Below are positions 1 through 6,251 of a DNA stretch of 35,813 bases, in pieces. The notes beneath the pieces are model-generated. The model was given only the letters and a program-made list of their open reading frames with translations. It did not search any database and was not told the DNA's origin. The position numbers and the translations under genes were made by a program. This stretch comes from an uncultured Campylobacter sp. (GTDB taxonomy: Bacteria; Campylobacterota; Campylobacteria; Campylobacterales; Campylobacteraceae): assembly GCF_937996225.1 (NCBI RefSeq), contig NZ_CALKTC010000030.1, positions 1 through 35,813 on the forward strand, read 5' to 3'. Numbering within the stretch: position 1 is the stretch's first letter; each line of letters opens with the position of its first letter.

Positions 1-227
1 ACGACCACCACGCAGACAGCATAAATAAACCGAAGTTTGAAGCTTTTCAAAATTTCCCTCCCCTTTAACAAAACGTCATTTTGCTATTTTCGAGCGCATT
101 ATAGCCCAGATTAAATTAAATCGAAATTTTACATGGCGGGCGGGTAAAATTTTATATAAATTTAGCCTACAAGCCTTGAAATTTTAGCAAGTTTAGAAGA
201 TAAATGCGTATTTAAATTTTAACAGCT
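1..227. other. Gene-free left edge
   Basis: AT-rich sequence with several AAATTT-type words and no convincing reading frame. A minus-strand ATG at 20-22 could begin a gene running off the left edge, but only seven codons are visible and no ribosome-binding site precedes it. Confidence 0.4.
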
Positions 228-638
228 CTATCCCAGATCGTTCAAAAGATCCGCCAAGCTCACGCTGGATAGAGATTTTTTAAAATCATTCTGAATGCGA
301 GCAAAGCGCGGCGCGAGTACCGCCTCGATCTTGCCGCCCACGGGGCAGGCGCTAGGCGAGCCTTTGTGCATGCGAAACATCGCGTCCTCCTCGCTCACCG
401 CCTCGTAAATGTCTAAAAGCGTAATGAGCCGCACGTCGCGAGCTAGCGTGATGCCGCCCACGCCCGCAGTCGTGAGCACCAAGGCCGCGTTTTTTAGCTG
501 CGAGATCAGCTTACGCGCGATGGCGGGGTTTATCCCCGAGCTTGCGGCGACGAAATCGCCCGTGACCTTCTCCTCGCGAAAATACGCGACGCAAAGCATG
601 ATGTGAACCGCGAGTGAAAATTTTATACCTACTTGCAT
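228..638 (-). CDS. Rrf2 family transcriptional regulator
   Basis: A 136-residue winged-helix protein of the Rrf2 family, a DNA-binding repressor class that often senses redox or thiol stress. The N-terminus (MQVGIKFSLAVHIML) and the recognition-helix region around residues 35-50 (INPAIARKLISQL) are typical of the family. It does not have the three-cysteine cluster of IscR/NsrR. It has a single conserved-looking cysteine in ACPVGGKI near residue 98, as in the YwnA-like branch, plus Cys16 in helix 1. The next gene upstream on the same strand is a YwnB-like NAD(P)-binding protein, and a hairpin terminator separates the two. The ATG at 636-638 has only a weak AGG ahead of it. A role as repressor of the neighbouring oxidoreductase/cupin genes is inference from proximity. 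Confidence 0.9.
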   Translation of the reverse strand: MQVGIKFSLAVHIMLCVAYFREEKVTGDFVAASSGINPAIARKLISQLKNAALVLTTAGVGGITLARDVRLITLLDIYEAVSEEDAMFRMHKGSPSACPVGGKIEAVLAPRFARIQNDFKKSLSSVSLADLLNDLG

Positions 639-650
639 AGCCGACCTTGA

Positions 651-684
651 TTTAAATTTAAAACCGCACGTTAGTTTCGTGCGG
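651..684 (-). terminator. Intrinsic terminator of the oxidoreductase gene
   Basis: A perfect 7-bp stem (CCGCACG at 664-670, CGTGCGG at 678-684) with a 7-base loop. On the minus strand it is followed by TTTTAAATTT. It lies about 35 bases past the stop of the NAD(P)-binding gene and just before the Rrf2 gene, so the Rrf2 gene probably has its own promoter. Confidence 0.7.
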
Positions 685-718
685 CGTTATTTTAGCTAAA
701 TTAAGCAAAATTTTAAGC

Positions 719-1354
719 TCACGCCCTCTCGCCGACGGCGGTAAAGCGCTTTTGCACGAAGGCGCCATTTTTTAGCTCGTCTATGACAGCAAGCGCTAGG
801 TCTGCGTAGCTGATATAGCTCTCGTTTTTGGAGTTTAGGATTAGATTATCGCCGCCAAGGACGTATTTGCCCGTGCGAGCGCCGTTTGCGTCATAGTCTC
901 CAGCAGGCGAGACGTAGGTCCAGAGCACGTCGCTTCTGTCTTTTAGCTCAAAAAACGACTCCGCAGTCGCCCTTGCCACGCCCATATACTCAGGCGGGAA
1001 GTCAGGCGTATCCATAGCCATAGTGCCTTTATCGTCCACGTATAGCGTACCCGCGCCGCCGATGACGAGTAGTCTCGTTTTCGTACCGCTAAGCTCATCT
1101 GCTAGGTGTTTTGCTACCTTTTTATGAAGCGGAAATGTTTCGGGCGTCCAAGCCGCAAATGCGCTGATAACGGCGTCAAAGCCCTCCAAATCGGCTTTGC
1201 TAAGCTCAAAAACATCTTTATAAACGACTTTTACGTCGCCGTTTTTATACTCTTTGTTTCGCACGATAGCCGTTACGTCATGTCCTTGTTTTAGGGCTTC
1301 TTGCACCAAATTTGAACCTGATTTTCCGTTTGCTCCGATGATTGCTACTTTCAT
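719..1354 (-). CDS. NAD(P)-binding oxidoreductase, YwnB/NmrA-like atypical SDR
   Basis: A 211-residue protein with an N-terminal Rossmann fold: MKVAIIGANGKSGSN contains the GxxGxxG dinucleotide-binding motif at residues 8-14, followed by ALKQGHDVTAIVRN. This matches the NAD(P)H-binding family typified by B. subtilis YwnB and NmrA-like proteins; the substrate is not predictable. An in-frame ATG lies 21 codons upstream, but the start at 1354 has a good GGAG 5-8 bases ahead and begins directly with the Rossmann strand. It lies 134 bases downstream of the cupin gene on the same strand and ends before a hairpin terminator, so cotranscription with the cupin is plausible. Pairing with a single-cysteine Rrf2 regulator resembles the ywnA-ywnB pair, which supports a redox or electrophile-stress role (inference). 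Confidence 0.88.
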   Translation of the reverse strand: MKVAIIGANGKSGSNLVQEALKQGHDVTAIVRNKEYKNGDVKVVYKDVFELSKADLEGFDAVISAFAAWTPETFPLHKKVAKHLADELSGTKTRLLVIGGAGTLYVDDKGTMAMDTPDFPPEYMGVARATAESFFELKDRSDVLWTYVSPAGDYDANGARTGKYVLGGDNLILNSKNESYISYADLALAVIDELKNGAFVQKRFTAVGERA

Positions 1355-1488
1355 TGTTTCTCCTTTAAATTTGATTTGTTTGATCGCACATCCGCTGCGG
1401 TTAATGCGCCCGCACATTTGGCGCCGTCTTGCCGCGTTGTACAGTTTAAAATTTACGCTCGCGTTTGTCGCGCTCGTCTTGCGAAATT

Positions 1489-1863
1489 TTACAGCCAGCT
1501 CGGCTTTACGTCCTCGTTTATCACGCCATCATCCATCGTATACTGCTCCAGGCTGCCGCGTTTGGTCTGGATACAGATAAACTTCATCCCCTGCACGCCC
1601 GCCTTAAAGCACCTTTTGCCGTCTGGATCGATGCGGATCGCGTCGCCCTCGCCCACCGCCTTCTCCTCGCCGTCTATAAAAAGCGTACCACCGCCTTTTA
1701 ACACCAAATAAAGCTCCTCGTTTTGCTTGTGCGAATGCACGAACGGCACGCTCGCGTTTGCGGGGAGCTCGTTGATAGAGAGCTCACAGCCGCTTAAGCC
1801 TAGAGCTTCTTTTAGCTCGACTCTTGGTTCGCTTTTCGTTGAAACGATCTTGTAGTTTGACAT
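1489..1863 (-). CDS. Small cupin-domain protein
   Basis: A 124-residue single-domain cupin. Metal-binding motif 1 is visible as HSHKQNEE (His43, His45, Glu49/Glu50) followed by a glycine turn (LKGGGTLFIDGEE). Motif 2 is degenerate around GDAIRIDPDGKRCF. Proteins of this size are usually metal-dependent dioxygenases, isomerases or small-molecule binders; the reaction cannot be named from sequence. The start at 1863 is chosen over the upstream in-frame ATG at 1947 because GGAG lies 6 bases ahead and because a consensus promoter occupies 1919-1947, which would put the longer start inside the promoter. Expression looks tightly controlled: the promoter is overlapped and followed by two matching inverted repeats. 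Confidence 0.88.
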   Translation of the reverse strand: MSNYKIVSTKSEPRVELKEALGLSGCELSINELPANASVPFVHSHKQNEELYLVLKGGGTLFIDGEEKAVGEGDAIRIDPDGKRCFKAGVQGMKFICIQTKRGSLEQYTMDDGVINEDVKPSWL

Positions 1864-1886
1864 CTTTGTCTCCTTATCTTTTTTTG

Positions 1887-1907
1887 TTGTAATGCTATAA
1901 CTTACAA
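1887..1907. promoter_or_regulatory. Inverted repeat operator 1 (cupin promoter, downstream)
   Basis: TTGTAA at 1887-1892 and TTACAA at 1902-1907 form a perfect 6-bp inverted repeat with a 9-base spacer. It lies just downstream of the expected start of the cupin transcript, a typical repressor position. The same architecture recurs at 1936-1956. Confidence 0.65.
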
Positions 1908-1918
1908 TCGATGAGCGA

Positions 1919-1947
1919 AGTATAGTAAAATTTTGTTGTAATGTCAA
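1919..1947 (-). promoter_or_regulatory. Sigma-70 promoter of the cupin gene
   Basis: On the minus strand, TTGACA (1942-1947) and TATACT (1919-1924) are separated by exactly 17 bases. This is an unusually good consensus for this kind of genome. The -35 box lies inside inverted repeat 2. Confidence 0.8.
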
Positions 1948-1956
1948 TAGTTACAG
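1936..1956. promoter_or_regulatory. Inverted repeat operator 2 (cupin promoter, -35 overlap)
   Basis: TTGTAA (1936-1941), a 9-base spacer, then TTACAG (1951-1956): the same layout as operator 1 with one mismatch. It covers the -35 hexamer of the cupin promoter and sits 16 bases before the -35 of the divergent ABC gene, so a bound regulator could affect both directions. Confidence 0.65.
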
Positions 1957-1972
1957 CAAAATTCCGCAAAAT

Positions 1973-2001
1973 TTGACGCAAATTTTAAAATCAGCTAAAA
2001 T
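1973..2001 (+). promoter_or_regulatory. Promoter of the ABC membrane gene
   Basis: TTGACG (1973-1978), a 17-base spacer and TAAAAT (1996-2001). This predicts a start near 2008 and a leader of about 20 bases with AAGGAA before the ATG at 2029. Confidence 0.6.
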
Positions 2002-2028
2002 CCGCGCGATTTTAACCAAAGGAATTTT

Positions 2029-2904
2029 ATGCAAAATAGCGCATTTAAGACGCTAACGCTCATTGCAAAGAAAAATTTTAAAAAGCTGTTTTTGACATTT
2101 AGCCTAGTTTTGGCGGATAACGGACTGTTTCTCGTCTATCCCGTACTAGCCGGCATCGCCATAAACGCTATCGTAGCGGGCGACACGCTTTTGGCGCTTA
2201 GCTACTCGGTCATGGTGTTCGTGGGCTGGGGGCTTGGCTCGATTAGACGGCGCGTGGATACGCAGGTGTTTACTAAGATATATGCAGGACTTGCCGTAAG
2301 CGTGATAATGAACGAAAAAAGAGCCGCAAAAGACGAGAGCGCCATAATCGCAAGAGCAAATTTATCTCGCGAATTCGTGGATTTTTTCGAGCAGCATTTT
2401 CCCGTGTTTTTTACCTCAGTCGTCTCGATTTTCGGCTCGGCGATCATGCTTTTATTTATCGAGTTCTACGTAGGTTTGACAGCTTTTGCCCTGCTCGCGG
2501 TTTTTGGAGTTTTGCTACCCAAATACATCGCCAAAAACGACCGCTTGTATCTAAAGCTAAACAACCAGCTAGAGCGCGAGGCAGGACGCATAAGCACAGG
2601 CGATGAGCGCACGCTAAATCGCCACTACGACGTGCTTTCAAAGCTTCGTATCCGCATTTCAAACAGAGAGGCGATGAGCTTTTTTATCATCGGCACGAGT
2701 GCGGCGGCGATTTTTAGCTTGGCGATATTTTTGCTATCACACAAGCAGGCAAACGCGGGCCACATCTACTCGGTGCTTACCTATCTATGGACGTTTGCGA
2801 TCAGCTTAGATGACGCGCCGAGGCTGATAGAGGAGTTTAGCAAACTAAAAGACATCGGCAAGCGCGTAGATGCCGGACTAGAAGGCGATATAGATAAAAT
2901 TTAA
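2029..2904 (+). CDS. ABC transporter six-TM domain protein without ATPase
   Basis: A 291-residue integral membrane protein resembling the transmembrane domain of type I ABC exporters (ABC_membrane_3-like). Hydrophobic segments are visible near residues 18-40, 45-65, 125-145, 148-165, 215-240 and 250-270, with a long charged cytoplasmic loop (GRISTGDERTLNRHYDVLSKLRI) between TM4 and TM5. No Walker A, signature or Walker B motif is present, and the next gene is a cation exporter, so any ATPase partner must be encoded elsewhere or absent. The start has AAGGAA 6 bases ahead. It is divergent from the operator-controlled cupin gene. Substrate unknown. Confidence 0.8.
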   Translation: MQNSAFKTLTLIAKKNFKKLFLTFSLVLADNGLFLVYPVLAGIAINAIVAGDTLLALSYSVMVFVGWGLGSIRRRVDTQVFTKIYAGLAVSVIMNEKRAAKDESAIIARANLSREFVDFFEQHFPVFFTSVVSIFGSAIMLLFIEFYVGLTAFALLAVFGVLLPKYIAKNDRLYLKLNNQLEREAGRISTGDERTLNRHYDVLSKLRIRISNREAMSFFIIGTSAAAIFSLAIFLLSHKQANAGHIYSVLTYLWTFAISLDDAPRLIEEFSKLKDIGKRVDAGLEGDIDKI

Positions 2905-2918
2905 GCGCTTTTTTGAGG

Positions 2919-2924
2919 TATAAT
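2919..2924 (+). promoter_or_regulatory. -10 element of the CDF exporter gene
   Basis: TATAAT in the 52-base gap between the ABC gene stop and the CDF start. It gives a predicted leader of about 25 bases, so the exporter may be expressed independently. Confidence 0.5.
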
Positions 2925-2956
2925 TTAACTAAAATTTGCCCAAAAACGAGGTCAAA

Positions 2957-3913
2957 ATGCACGAAAATCACGCCCACTGCACGCATTCACACGCGTCAAA
3001 CAAGGTCGTTTTGAGAAATTCCTTTCTTATAATCTCCGCTTTTATGCTTATCGAGGTCGCGGGCGGCTTGGCGACGAACTCGCTCGCCCTGCTCTCTGAC
3101 GCCGGACACATGCTATCAGACGCCGTAGCACTCGGGTTTTCGCTGTTTGCGTTTAAATTCGGCGAACGCAAGGGCAATCTGCAAAAGACCTTCGGCTACA
3201 GGCGGATCGAAATTTTAGCCGCGACGATAAACGCCGTCACGCTCATCGTTATCGCCGTTTTTATCGTCATCGAGGCGGCGCGGCGCCTGCAAAACCCGCC
3301 CGAAGTAGCCACCGCTGGCATGCTCGCCATCAGCACGCTGGGTCTTGTCGTAAACATCGTCGTGGCGCTTTGCATGCTGCGCGGCGGCGACGTGAGAGAA
3401 AACGTCAATATGCGCGGCGCCTACCTGCACGTGCTGGGCGACGCTGCAGGCTCTGTGGGCGCGATCGCGGCTGCGCTAGCGATGATGTGCTTTGACTGGG
3501 GCTGGGCGGACGCGGCGGCTAGCCTGCTCGTGGCTGCGCTCATCGTAAAAAGCGGCTGGGGCGTGCTAAAAGAGAGCCTAAACATCCTGATGGAGGGCTC
3601 GCCAAAGGGCGTGTGCCTGGACGGGCTCGTCGCGCAGATCAGGGGCGTAGACGGCGTGCTTTCGGTGCACGACCTGCACGTCTGGAGCATAACAAGCGGC
3701 GCAAACGCGCTCACGGCTCACGTGGTGGTTAGCGGCGAGCTGAGCGTGCGCGAAGCGGAGCGGATCATGGCCGAAATATCGCACGAAATGGAGCATCTAG
3801 GCATCACGCACACGACGCTGCAGTGCGAGAGCAGCGAGAACGAATGTGCTGACGAGCTAATCTGCGAAGTAAGGTCAAGCGACACGGGCGGGCATTTAGG
3901 GCATAGTCACTAA
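2957..3913 (+). CDS. Cation diffusion facilitator (CzcD/ZitB-type Zn2+ exporter)
   Basis: A 318-residue CDF family antiporter that expels Zn2+ (possibly Co2+/Cd2+) from the cytoplasm in exchange for protons. The N-terminus is His-rich (MHENHAHCTHSHAS) and six TM helices are visible. The transport-site residues are His51 and Asp55 in SDAGHMLSD (TM2) and His158 and Asp162 in HVLGDAAGS (TM5). A C-terminal ferredoxin-like cytoplasmic domain follows (VHDLHVWSITSG), and the protein ends in GGHLGHSH. The ATG at 2957 with GAGG 6 bases ahead is preferred to a TTG seven codons earlier, because the TTG has no ribosome-binding site. The gene is visibly richer in G+C than the genes that follow it. Confidence 0.95.
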   Translation: MHENHAHCTHSHASNKVVLRNSFLIISAFMLIEVAGGLATNSLALLSDAGHMLSDAVALGFSLFAFKFGERKGNLQKTFGYRRIEILAATINAVTLIVIAVFIVIEAARRLQNPPEVATAGMLAISTLGLVVNIVVALCMLRGGDVRENVNMRGAYLHVLGDAAGSVGAIAAALAMMCFDWGWADAAASLLVAALIVKSGWGVLKESLNILMEGSPKGVCLDGLVAQIRGVDGVLSVHDLHVWSITSGANALTAHVVVSGELSVREAERIMAEISHEMEHLGITHTTLQCESSENECADELICEVRSSDTGGHLGHSH

Positions 3914-3921
3914 ATTTTTGG

Positions 3922-3955
3922 ATTTAGAATTCCGCTCAATTTAGAATTCCGCTCG
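3922..3955. repeat. 17-bp tandem duplication
   Basis: ATTTAGAATTCCGCTC(A/G) occurs twice head to tail (3922-3938 and 3939-3955) with a single difference at the last base. It contains an EcoRI-type GAATTC palindrome in each copy. No function is evident. Confidence 0.7.
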
Positions 3956-4506
3956 GTTTAAAATTTAAAATTTGGCTTGAGTTTTAAATTTTAAATTTTG
4001 CCCGCGCCGTGGAATTTCGGAATTTTAGAATTTCGAGATTTTAAATTTTAAAATTTTGCGCTCGTTATGAAATTTTAAATCCATTCGCATAACGGAATTT
4101 TAAAATTTCGCCCCGCGGACGCCATTTCAAAATCAGGCGCCGCGCGCGCAAAATAGTAGAATTTTACACAGCCGATCGTCGTACCATTCAAAACGGCGCC
4201 TATGCAAGTTTGTAGAATTTTAAATTTGACCGAAGCGGCAGGCTAGCAATCATGGCGAAATTTATCGAACGCACGGAGTGGTTTTAAATTTAGCTAAGCG
4301 CTTTCTGTTTTAATAGCACGGAGATGACACAGCGCGCGCTACATTTTTAAATTTAGCCAACATACCGCGCTTCTAAATTTTAAAATTCCGTGCCGCGAAT
4401 TGAGCTGTAAATCGAGCTGCAAATTTAAACTACGCTCAAAATTTTGGCTAAATTTAACTCATTAAATTTTCCTGCCGATTTGAGCCGATTAAAAGCAAAT
4501 TTGACG

Positions 4507-4512
4507 TATAAT
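4507..4512 (+). promoter_or_regulatory. -10 element of the first paralogous membrane gene
   Basis: TATAAT within CGTATAATCTCGCGAAATTT, followed by AGGGAG (4526-4531) and a GTG start at 4537. Almost the same arrangement precedes the paralogue (5687-5692). Confidence 0.6.
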
Positions 4513-4536
4513 CTCGCGAAATTTCAGGGAGCCAAG

Positions 4537-5112
4537 GTGCGCAAAAACATAAAATACCTAATTTACAAGTTTCTTTTAGGCAATGTCTTTTTGGCAGTTT
4601 TTTTGATTTCATTTTACGTTGCTTCATTGCACCTCTCAAAACTTTTAAATGTTAATATAATAGACCTTTTGAAGGGATATTTTTTATTCCCTGGCGATAT
4701 TCGTCTGCCTTTTACGACGGTAATTCTTGAGTTATTTTCCTTCTATATCAGTAGCAGTTTGAGCGATTTTTATGTCAAAGGCATCGATCGTAAGTTAAAT
4801 TTTATATTTTTCATCGCATTTGCGACGATAGGAATTTTAGCCCTTACCGCCATTATTCTTATCGCAACATTCGGTTTTATGATATATGGTATGGATTTAG
4901 ATAAAAAACTAATGGCAATTTTATCCGCCGCGGCATTATTCATGGGCATCTGCTCAACGGTATATTTATTTCGCAAAAGCAATTACGAGCTCGGTAAATT
5001 TTTGCAAATCGTTAGTCTAAAAAAATATAGGCAAATCAGTGAAACGCTAACATCTATTTTACTGCTTATAGCCGTAATTTGGCTAAGCCACATCATTTTT
5101 AAAACTAAATAA
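4537..5112 (+). CDS. Hypothetical four-TM membrane protein, paralogue A
   Basis: A 191-residue protein not assigned to a named family. Four strongly hydrophobic segments lie near residues 15-35, 58-76, 88-118 and 124-145, with another at the C-terminus. It is a clear paralogue of the gene at 5717-6247: both carry GID-x-KLNFIFFIAF-x-TIG (residues 82-99 here) and, later, S-x-Y-x-LG-x-FLQ followed by a basic stretch. An upstream TTG at 4444 keeps the frame open. The GTG at 4537 is preferred because AGGGAG lies 5 bases ahead, a TATAAT lies 25 bases before it, and the resulting N-terminus (KYLIYKFLLG) aligns with the paralogue. It is AT-richer than flanking housekeeping genes, suggesting acquisition or weak constraint. 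Confidence 0.75.
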   Translation: MRKNIKYLIYKFLLGNVFLAVFLISFYVASLHLSKLLNVNIIDLLKGYFLFPGDIRLPFTTVILELFSFYISSSLSDFYVKGIDRKLNFIFFIAFATIGILALTAIILIATFGFMIYGMDLDKKLMAILSAAALFMGICSTVYLFRKSNYELGKFLQIVSLKKYRQISETLTSILLLIAVIWLSHIIFKTK

Positions 5113-5233
5113 AGCTAAGCGCCCAGTTTAAATTTCGTCTGTCTGCGCTAAATTTCATAGGCGTAGATCACCCGCACGGTGCGACGAAATTTTAAGCACG
5201 AAATATTTTTTATCAAAATTTAAACCTATGCAC

Positions 5234-5239
5234 TATAAT
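5234..5239 (+). promoter_or_regulatory. -10 element of the frameshifted membrane gene
   Basis: TATAAT followed 13 bases later by AAAAGGA (5251-5257) and an ATG at 5270. The expression signals thus belong to the ATG frame, which closes after 19 codons. Confidence 0.5.
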
Positions 5240-5269
5240 TGCAGAAATTAAAAAGGACGGCAATTAGAT

Positions 5270-5654
5270 ATGAAAAAGAGATATATTAATCGCGATTTTA
5301 GGCTTACTTTGCGCCTTTATAGATATTAATTACATAGGTTTTCTTATCGCATTAAATTTGATAGTAGTCTTGGTTTGCGCCGCTTTTCCTTTTATGAAAA
5401 AGAACTATATATTTTTTCTACTGCTTGTCGTAAATTTAGCTTTGTATTTGAATAATATCTACACCCCTTTTGAAAGGCCAGAGCTTTGGACTTATAGCAT
5501 ACCTGCGCTGGCAAATGCCACATATGTGCTAGTCGCTTTAGTTTATGCTTCGGGATTTGTCGCTTTTGTCCCGCTTGCGGCATATATCTGTTTTTTATAC
5601 TCGCTCTGCGCCGTTGCTTGCGGCATACGTGAAAAATTTCAAAGCTTACGCTAA
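5270..5654 (+). pseudogene. Small membrane protein gene with apparent frameshift near its start
   Basis: The ATG at 5270 has a promoter and a purine-rich ribosome-binding site but stops at 5327-5329. The downstream frame (5274-5654) is open and encodes a hydrophobic protein with about four TM segments, but has no ATG, GTG or TTG until the TTG at 5358, which lacks a ribosome-binding site and would cut off the first TM. Removing one base from the AAAAA run at 5273-5277 joins the two into an uninterrupted 127-residue product starting MKRDILIAILGLLCAFIDIN. This could be a real inactivating indel, short-tract slippage or a sequencing error. Family unknown. It sits between the two paralogous membrane genes and shares their AT-rich composition. 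Confidence 0.55.
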
Positions 5655-5686
5655 ATTTGCAATCAAAATTTTAAGCTGCTATTGCG

Positions 5687-5692
5687 TATAAT
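5687..5692 (+). promoter_or_regulatory. -10 element of the second paralogous membrane gene
   Basis: TATAAT in GCGTATAATTTCGCAGAATT, then TAAGGA (5705-5710) and ATG at 5717. It is near-identical in layout to the promoter of paralogue A. Confidence 0.6.
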
Positions 5693-5716
5693 TTCGCAGA
5701 ATTTTAAGGATTGCGT

Positions 5717-6247
5717 ATGAAAATATATTTTTATAAATTACTTCTAGGCATCTTACTGACGGGCGTATTCTCATTCTCGCTCGGCTTTACTTTATCGCAC
5801 GTAGGTATCATATTAAATGCGGTTTTTGGCGTACCGCTATTGCCCTACGCTCCTTTTAAGGCCGAGCTCGCAAAAGCTATCTTAACGATAATCTCCGCAT
5901 TTTATATCGCAAATAAAATTATTAATTTTCGCATTTTAGGCATCGATTGCAAGCTAAATTTTATATTTTTTATCGCCTTTTCGACGATAGGCGTGATTAT
6001 CGTTTCTTTTCTGTCTCTGTTTTTGATTTTCGGCATGATCGTATGGCAGAAATCTGATACGGCATTTGCGGCGATGTGCCTATCCCTAGGATCGATTTGG
6101 ACCGCTTGGCTATTTCATATCAGTGAATACAAGCTTGGGGCTTTCTTGCAAAATTGCAGCCCTAAAAGGAAATATAATATAGATAAAGTGCTAGTGTTCG
6201 TCATAATAATAGTAGTTGCGCTGATTTTTATATCGGCAGTAATATAA
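5717..6247 (+). CDS. Hypothetical four-TM membrane protein, paralogue B
   Basis: A 176-residue membrane protein homologous to the product of 4537-5112. The shared signature GIDCKLNFIFFIAFSTIG lies at residues 75-92, and SEYKLGAFLQNCSPKRKY, with its basic tail, precedes the last TM helix. Segments near residues 8-30, 52-68, 82-110 and 115-130 and the C-terminal 20 residues are hydrophobic. The ATG at 5717 has TAAGGA 6 bases ahead; a TTG two codons earlier is less likely. The gene ends five bases before the convergent ribD stop. No enzymatic residues are recognisable; a structural or small-ligand role cannot be told from sequence. Confidence 0.78.
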   Translation: MKIYFYKLLLGILLTGVFSFSLGFTLSHVGIILNAVFGVPLLPYAPFKAELAKAILTIISAFYIANKIINFRILGIDCKLNFIFFIAFSTIGVIIVSFLSLFLIFGMIVWQKSDTAFAAMCLSLGSIWTAWLFHISEYKLGAFLQNCSPKRKYNIDKVLVFVIIIVVALIFISAVI

Positions 6248-6251
6248 CCTT

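Larger units (their letters stand above)
3914..4536. other. Gene-free AT-word-rich spacer
   Basis: About 620 bases with no credible gene, built from alternating AAATTTTAAA-like blocks and short GC-rich pieces. A 17-base tandem duplication opens it. The final 30 bases carry the promoter and ribosome-binding site of the next gene. Confidence 0.6.

Noticed and set aside
1..22. Minus-strand ATG at 20-22 as the start of a gene running off the left edge
   Set aside because: Only seven codons visible, with no ribosome-binding site; not enough to support a call.
1864..1947. Upstream ATG of the cupin gene at 1947
   Set aside because: It would place the start inside the -35/operator region of the consensus promoter; the ATG at 1863 has a proper ribosome-binding site.
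4444..4536. TTG at 4444 as the start of membrane paralogue A
   Set aside because: No ribosome-binding site, the promoter lies downstream of it, and the extra residues do not align with the paralogue.
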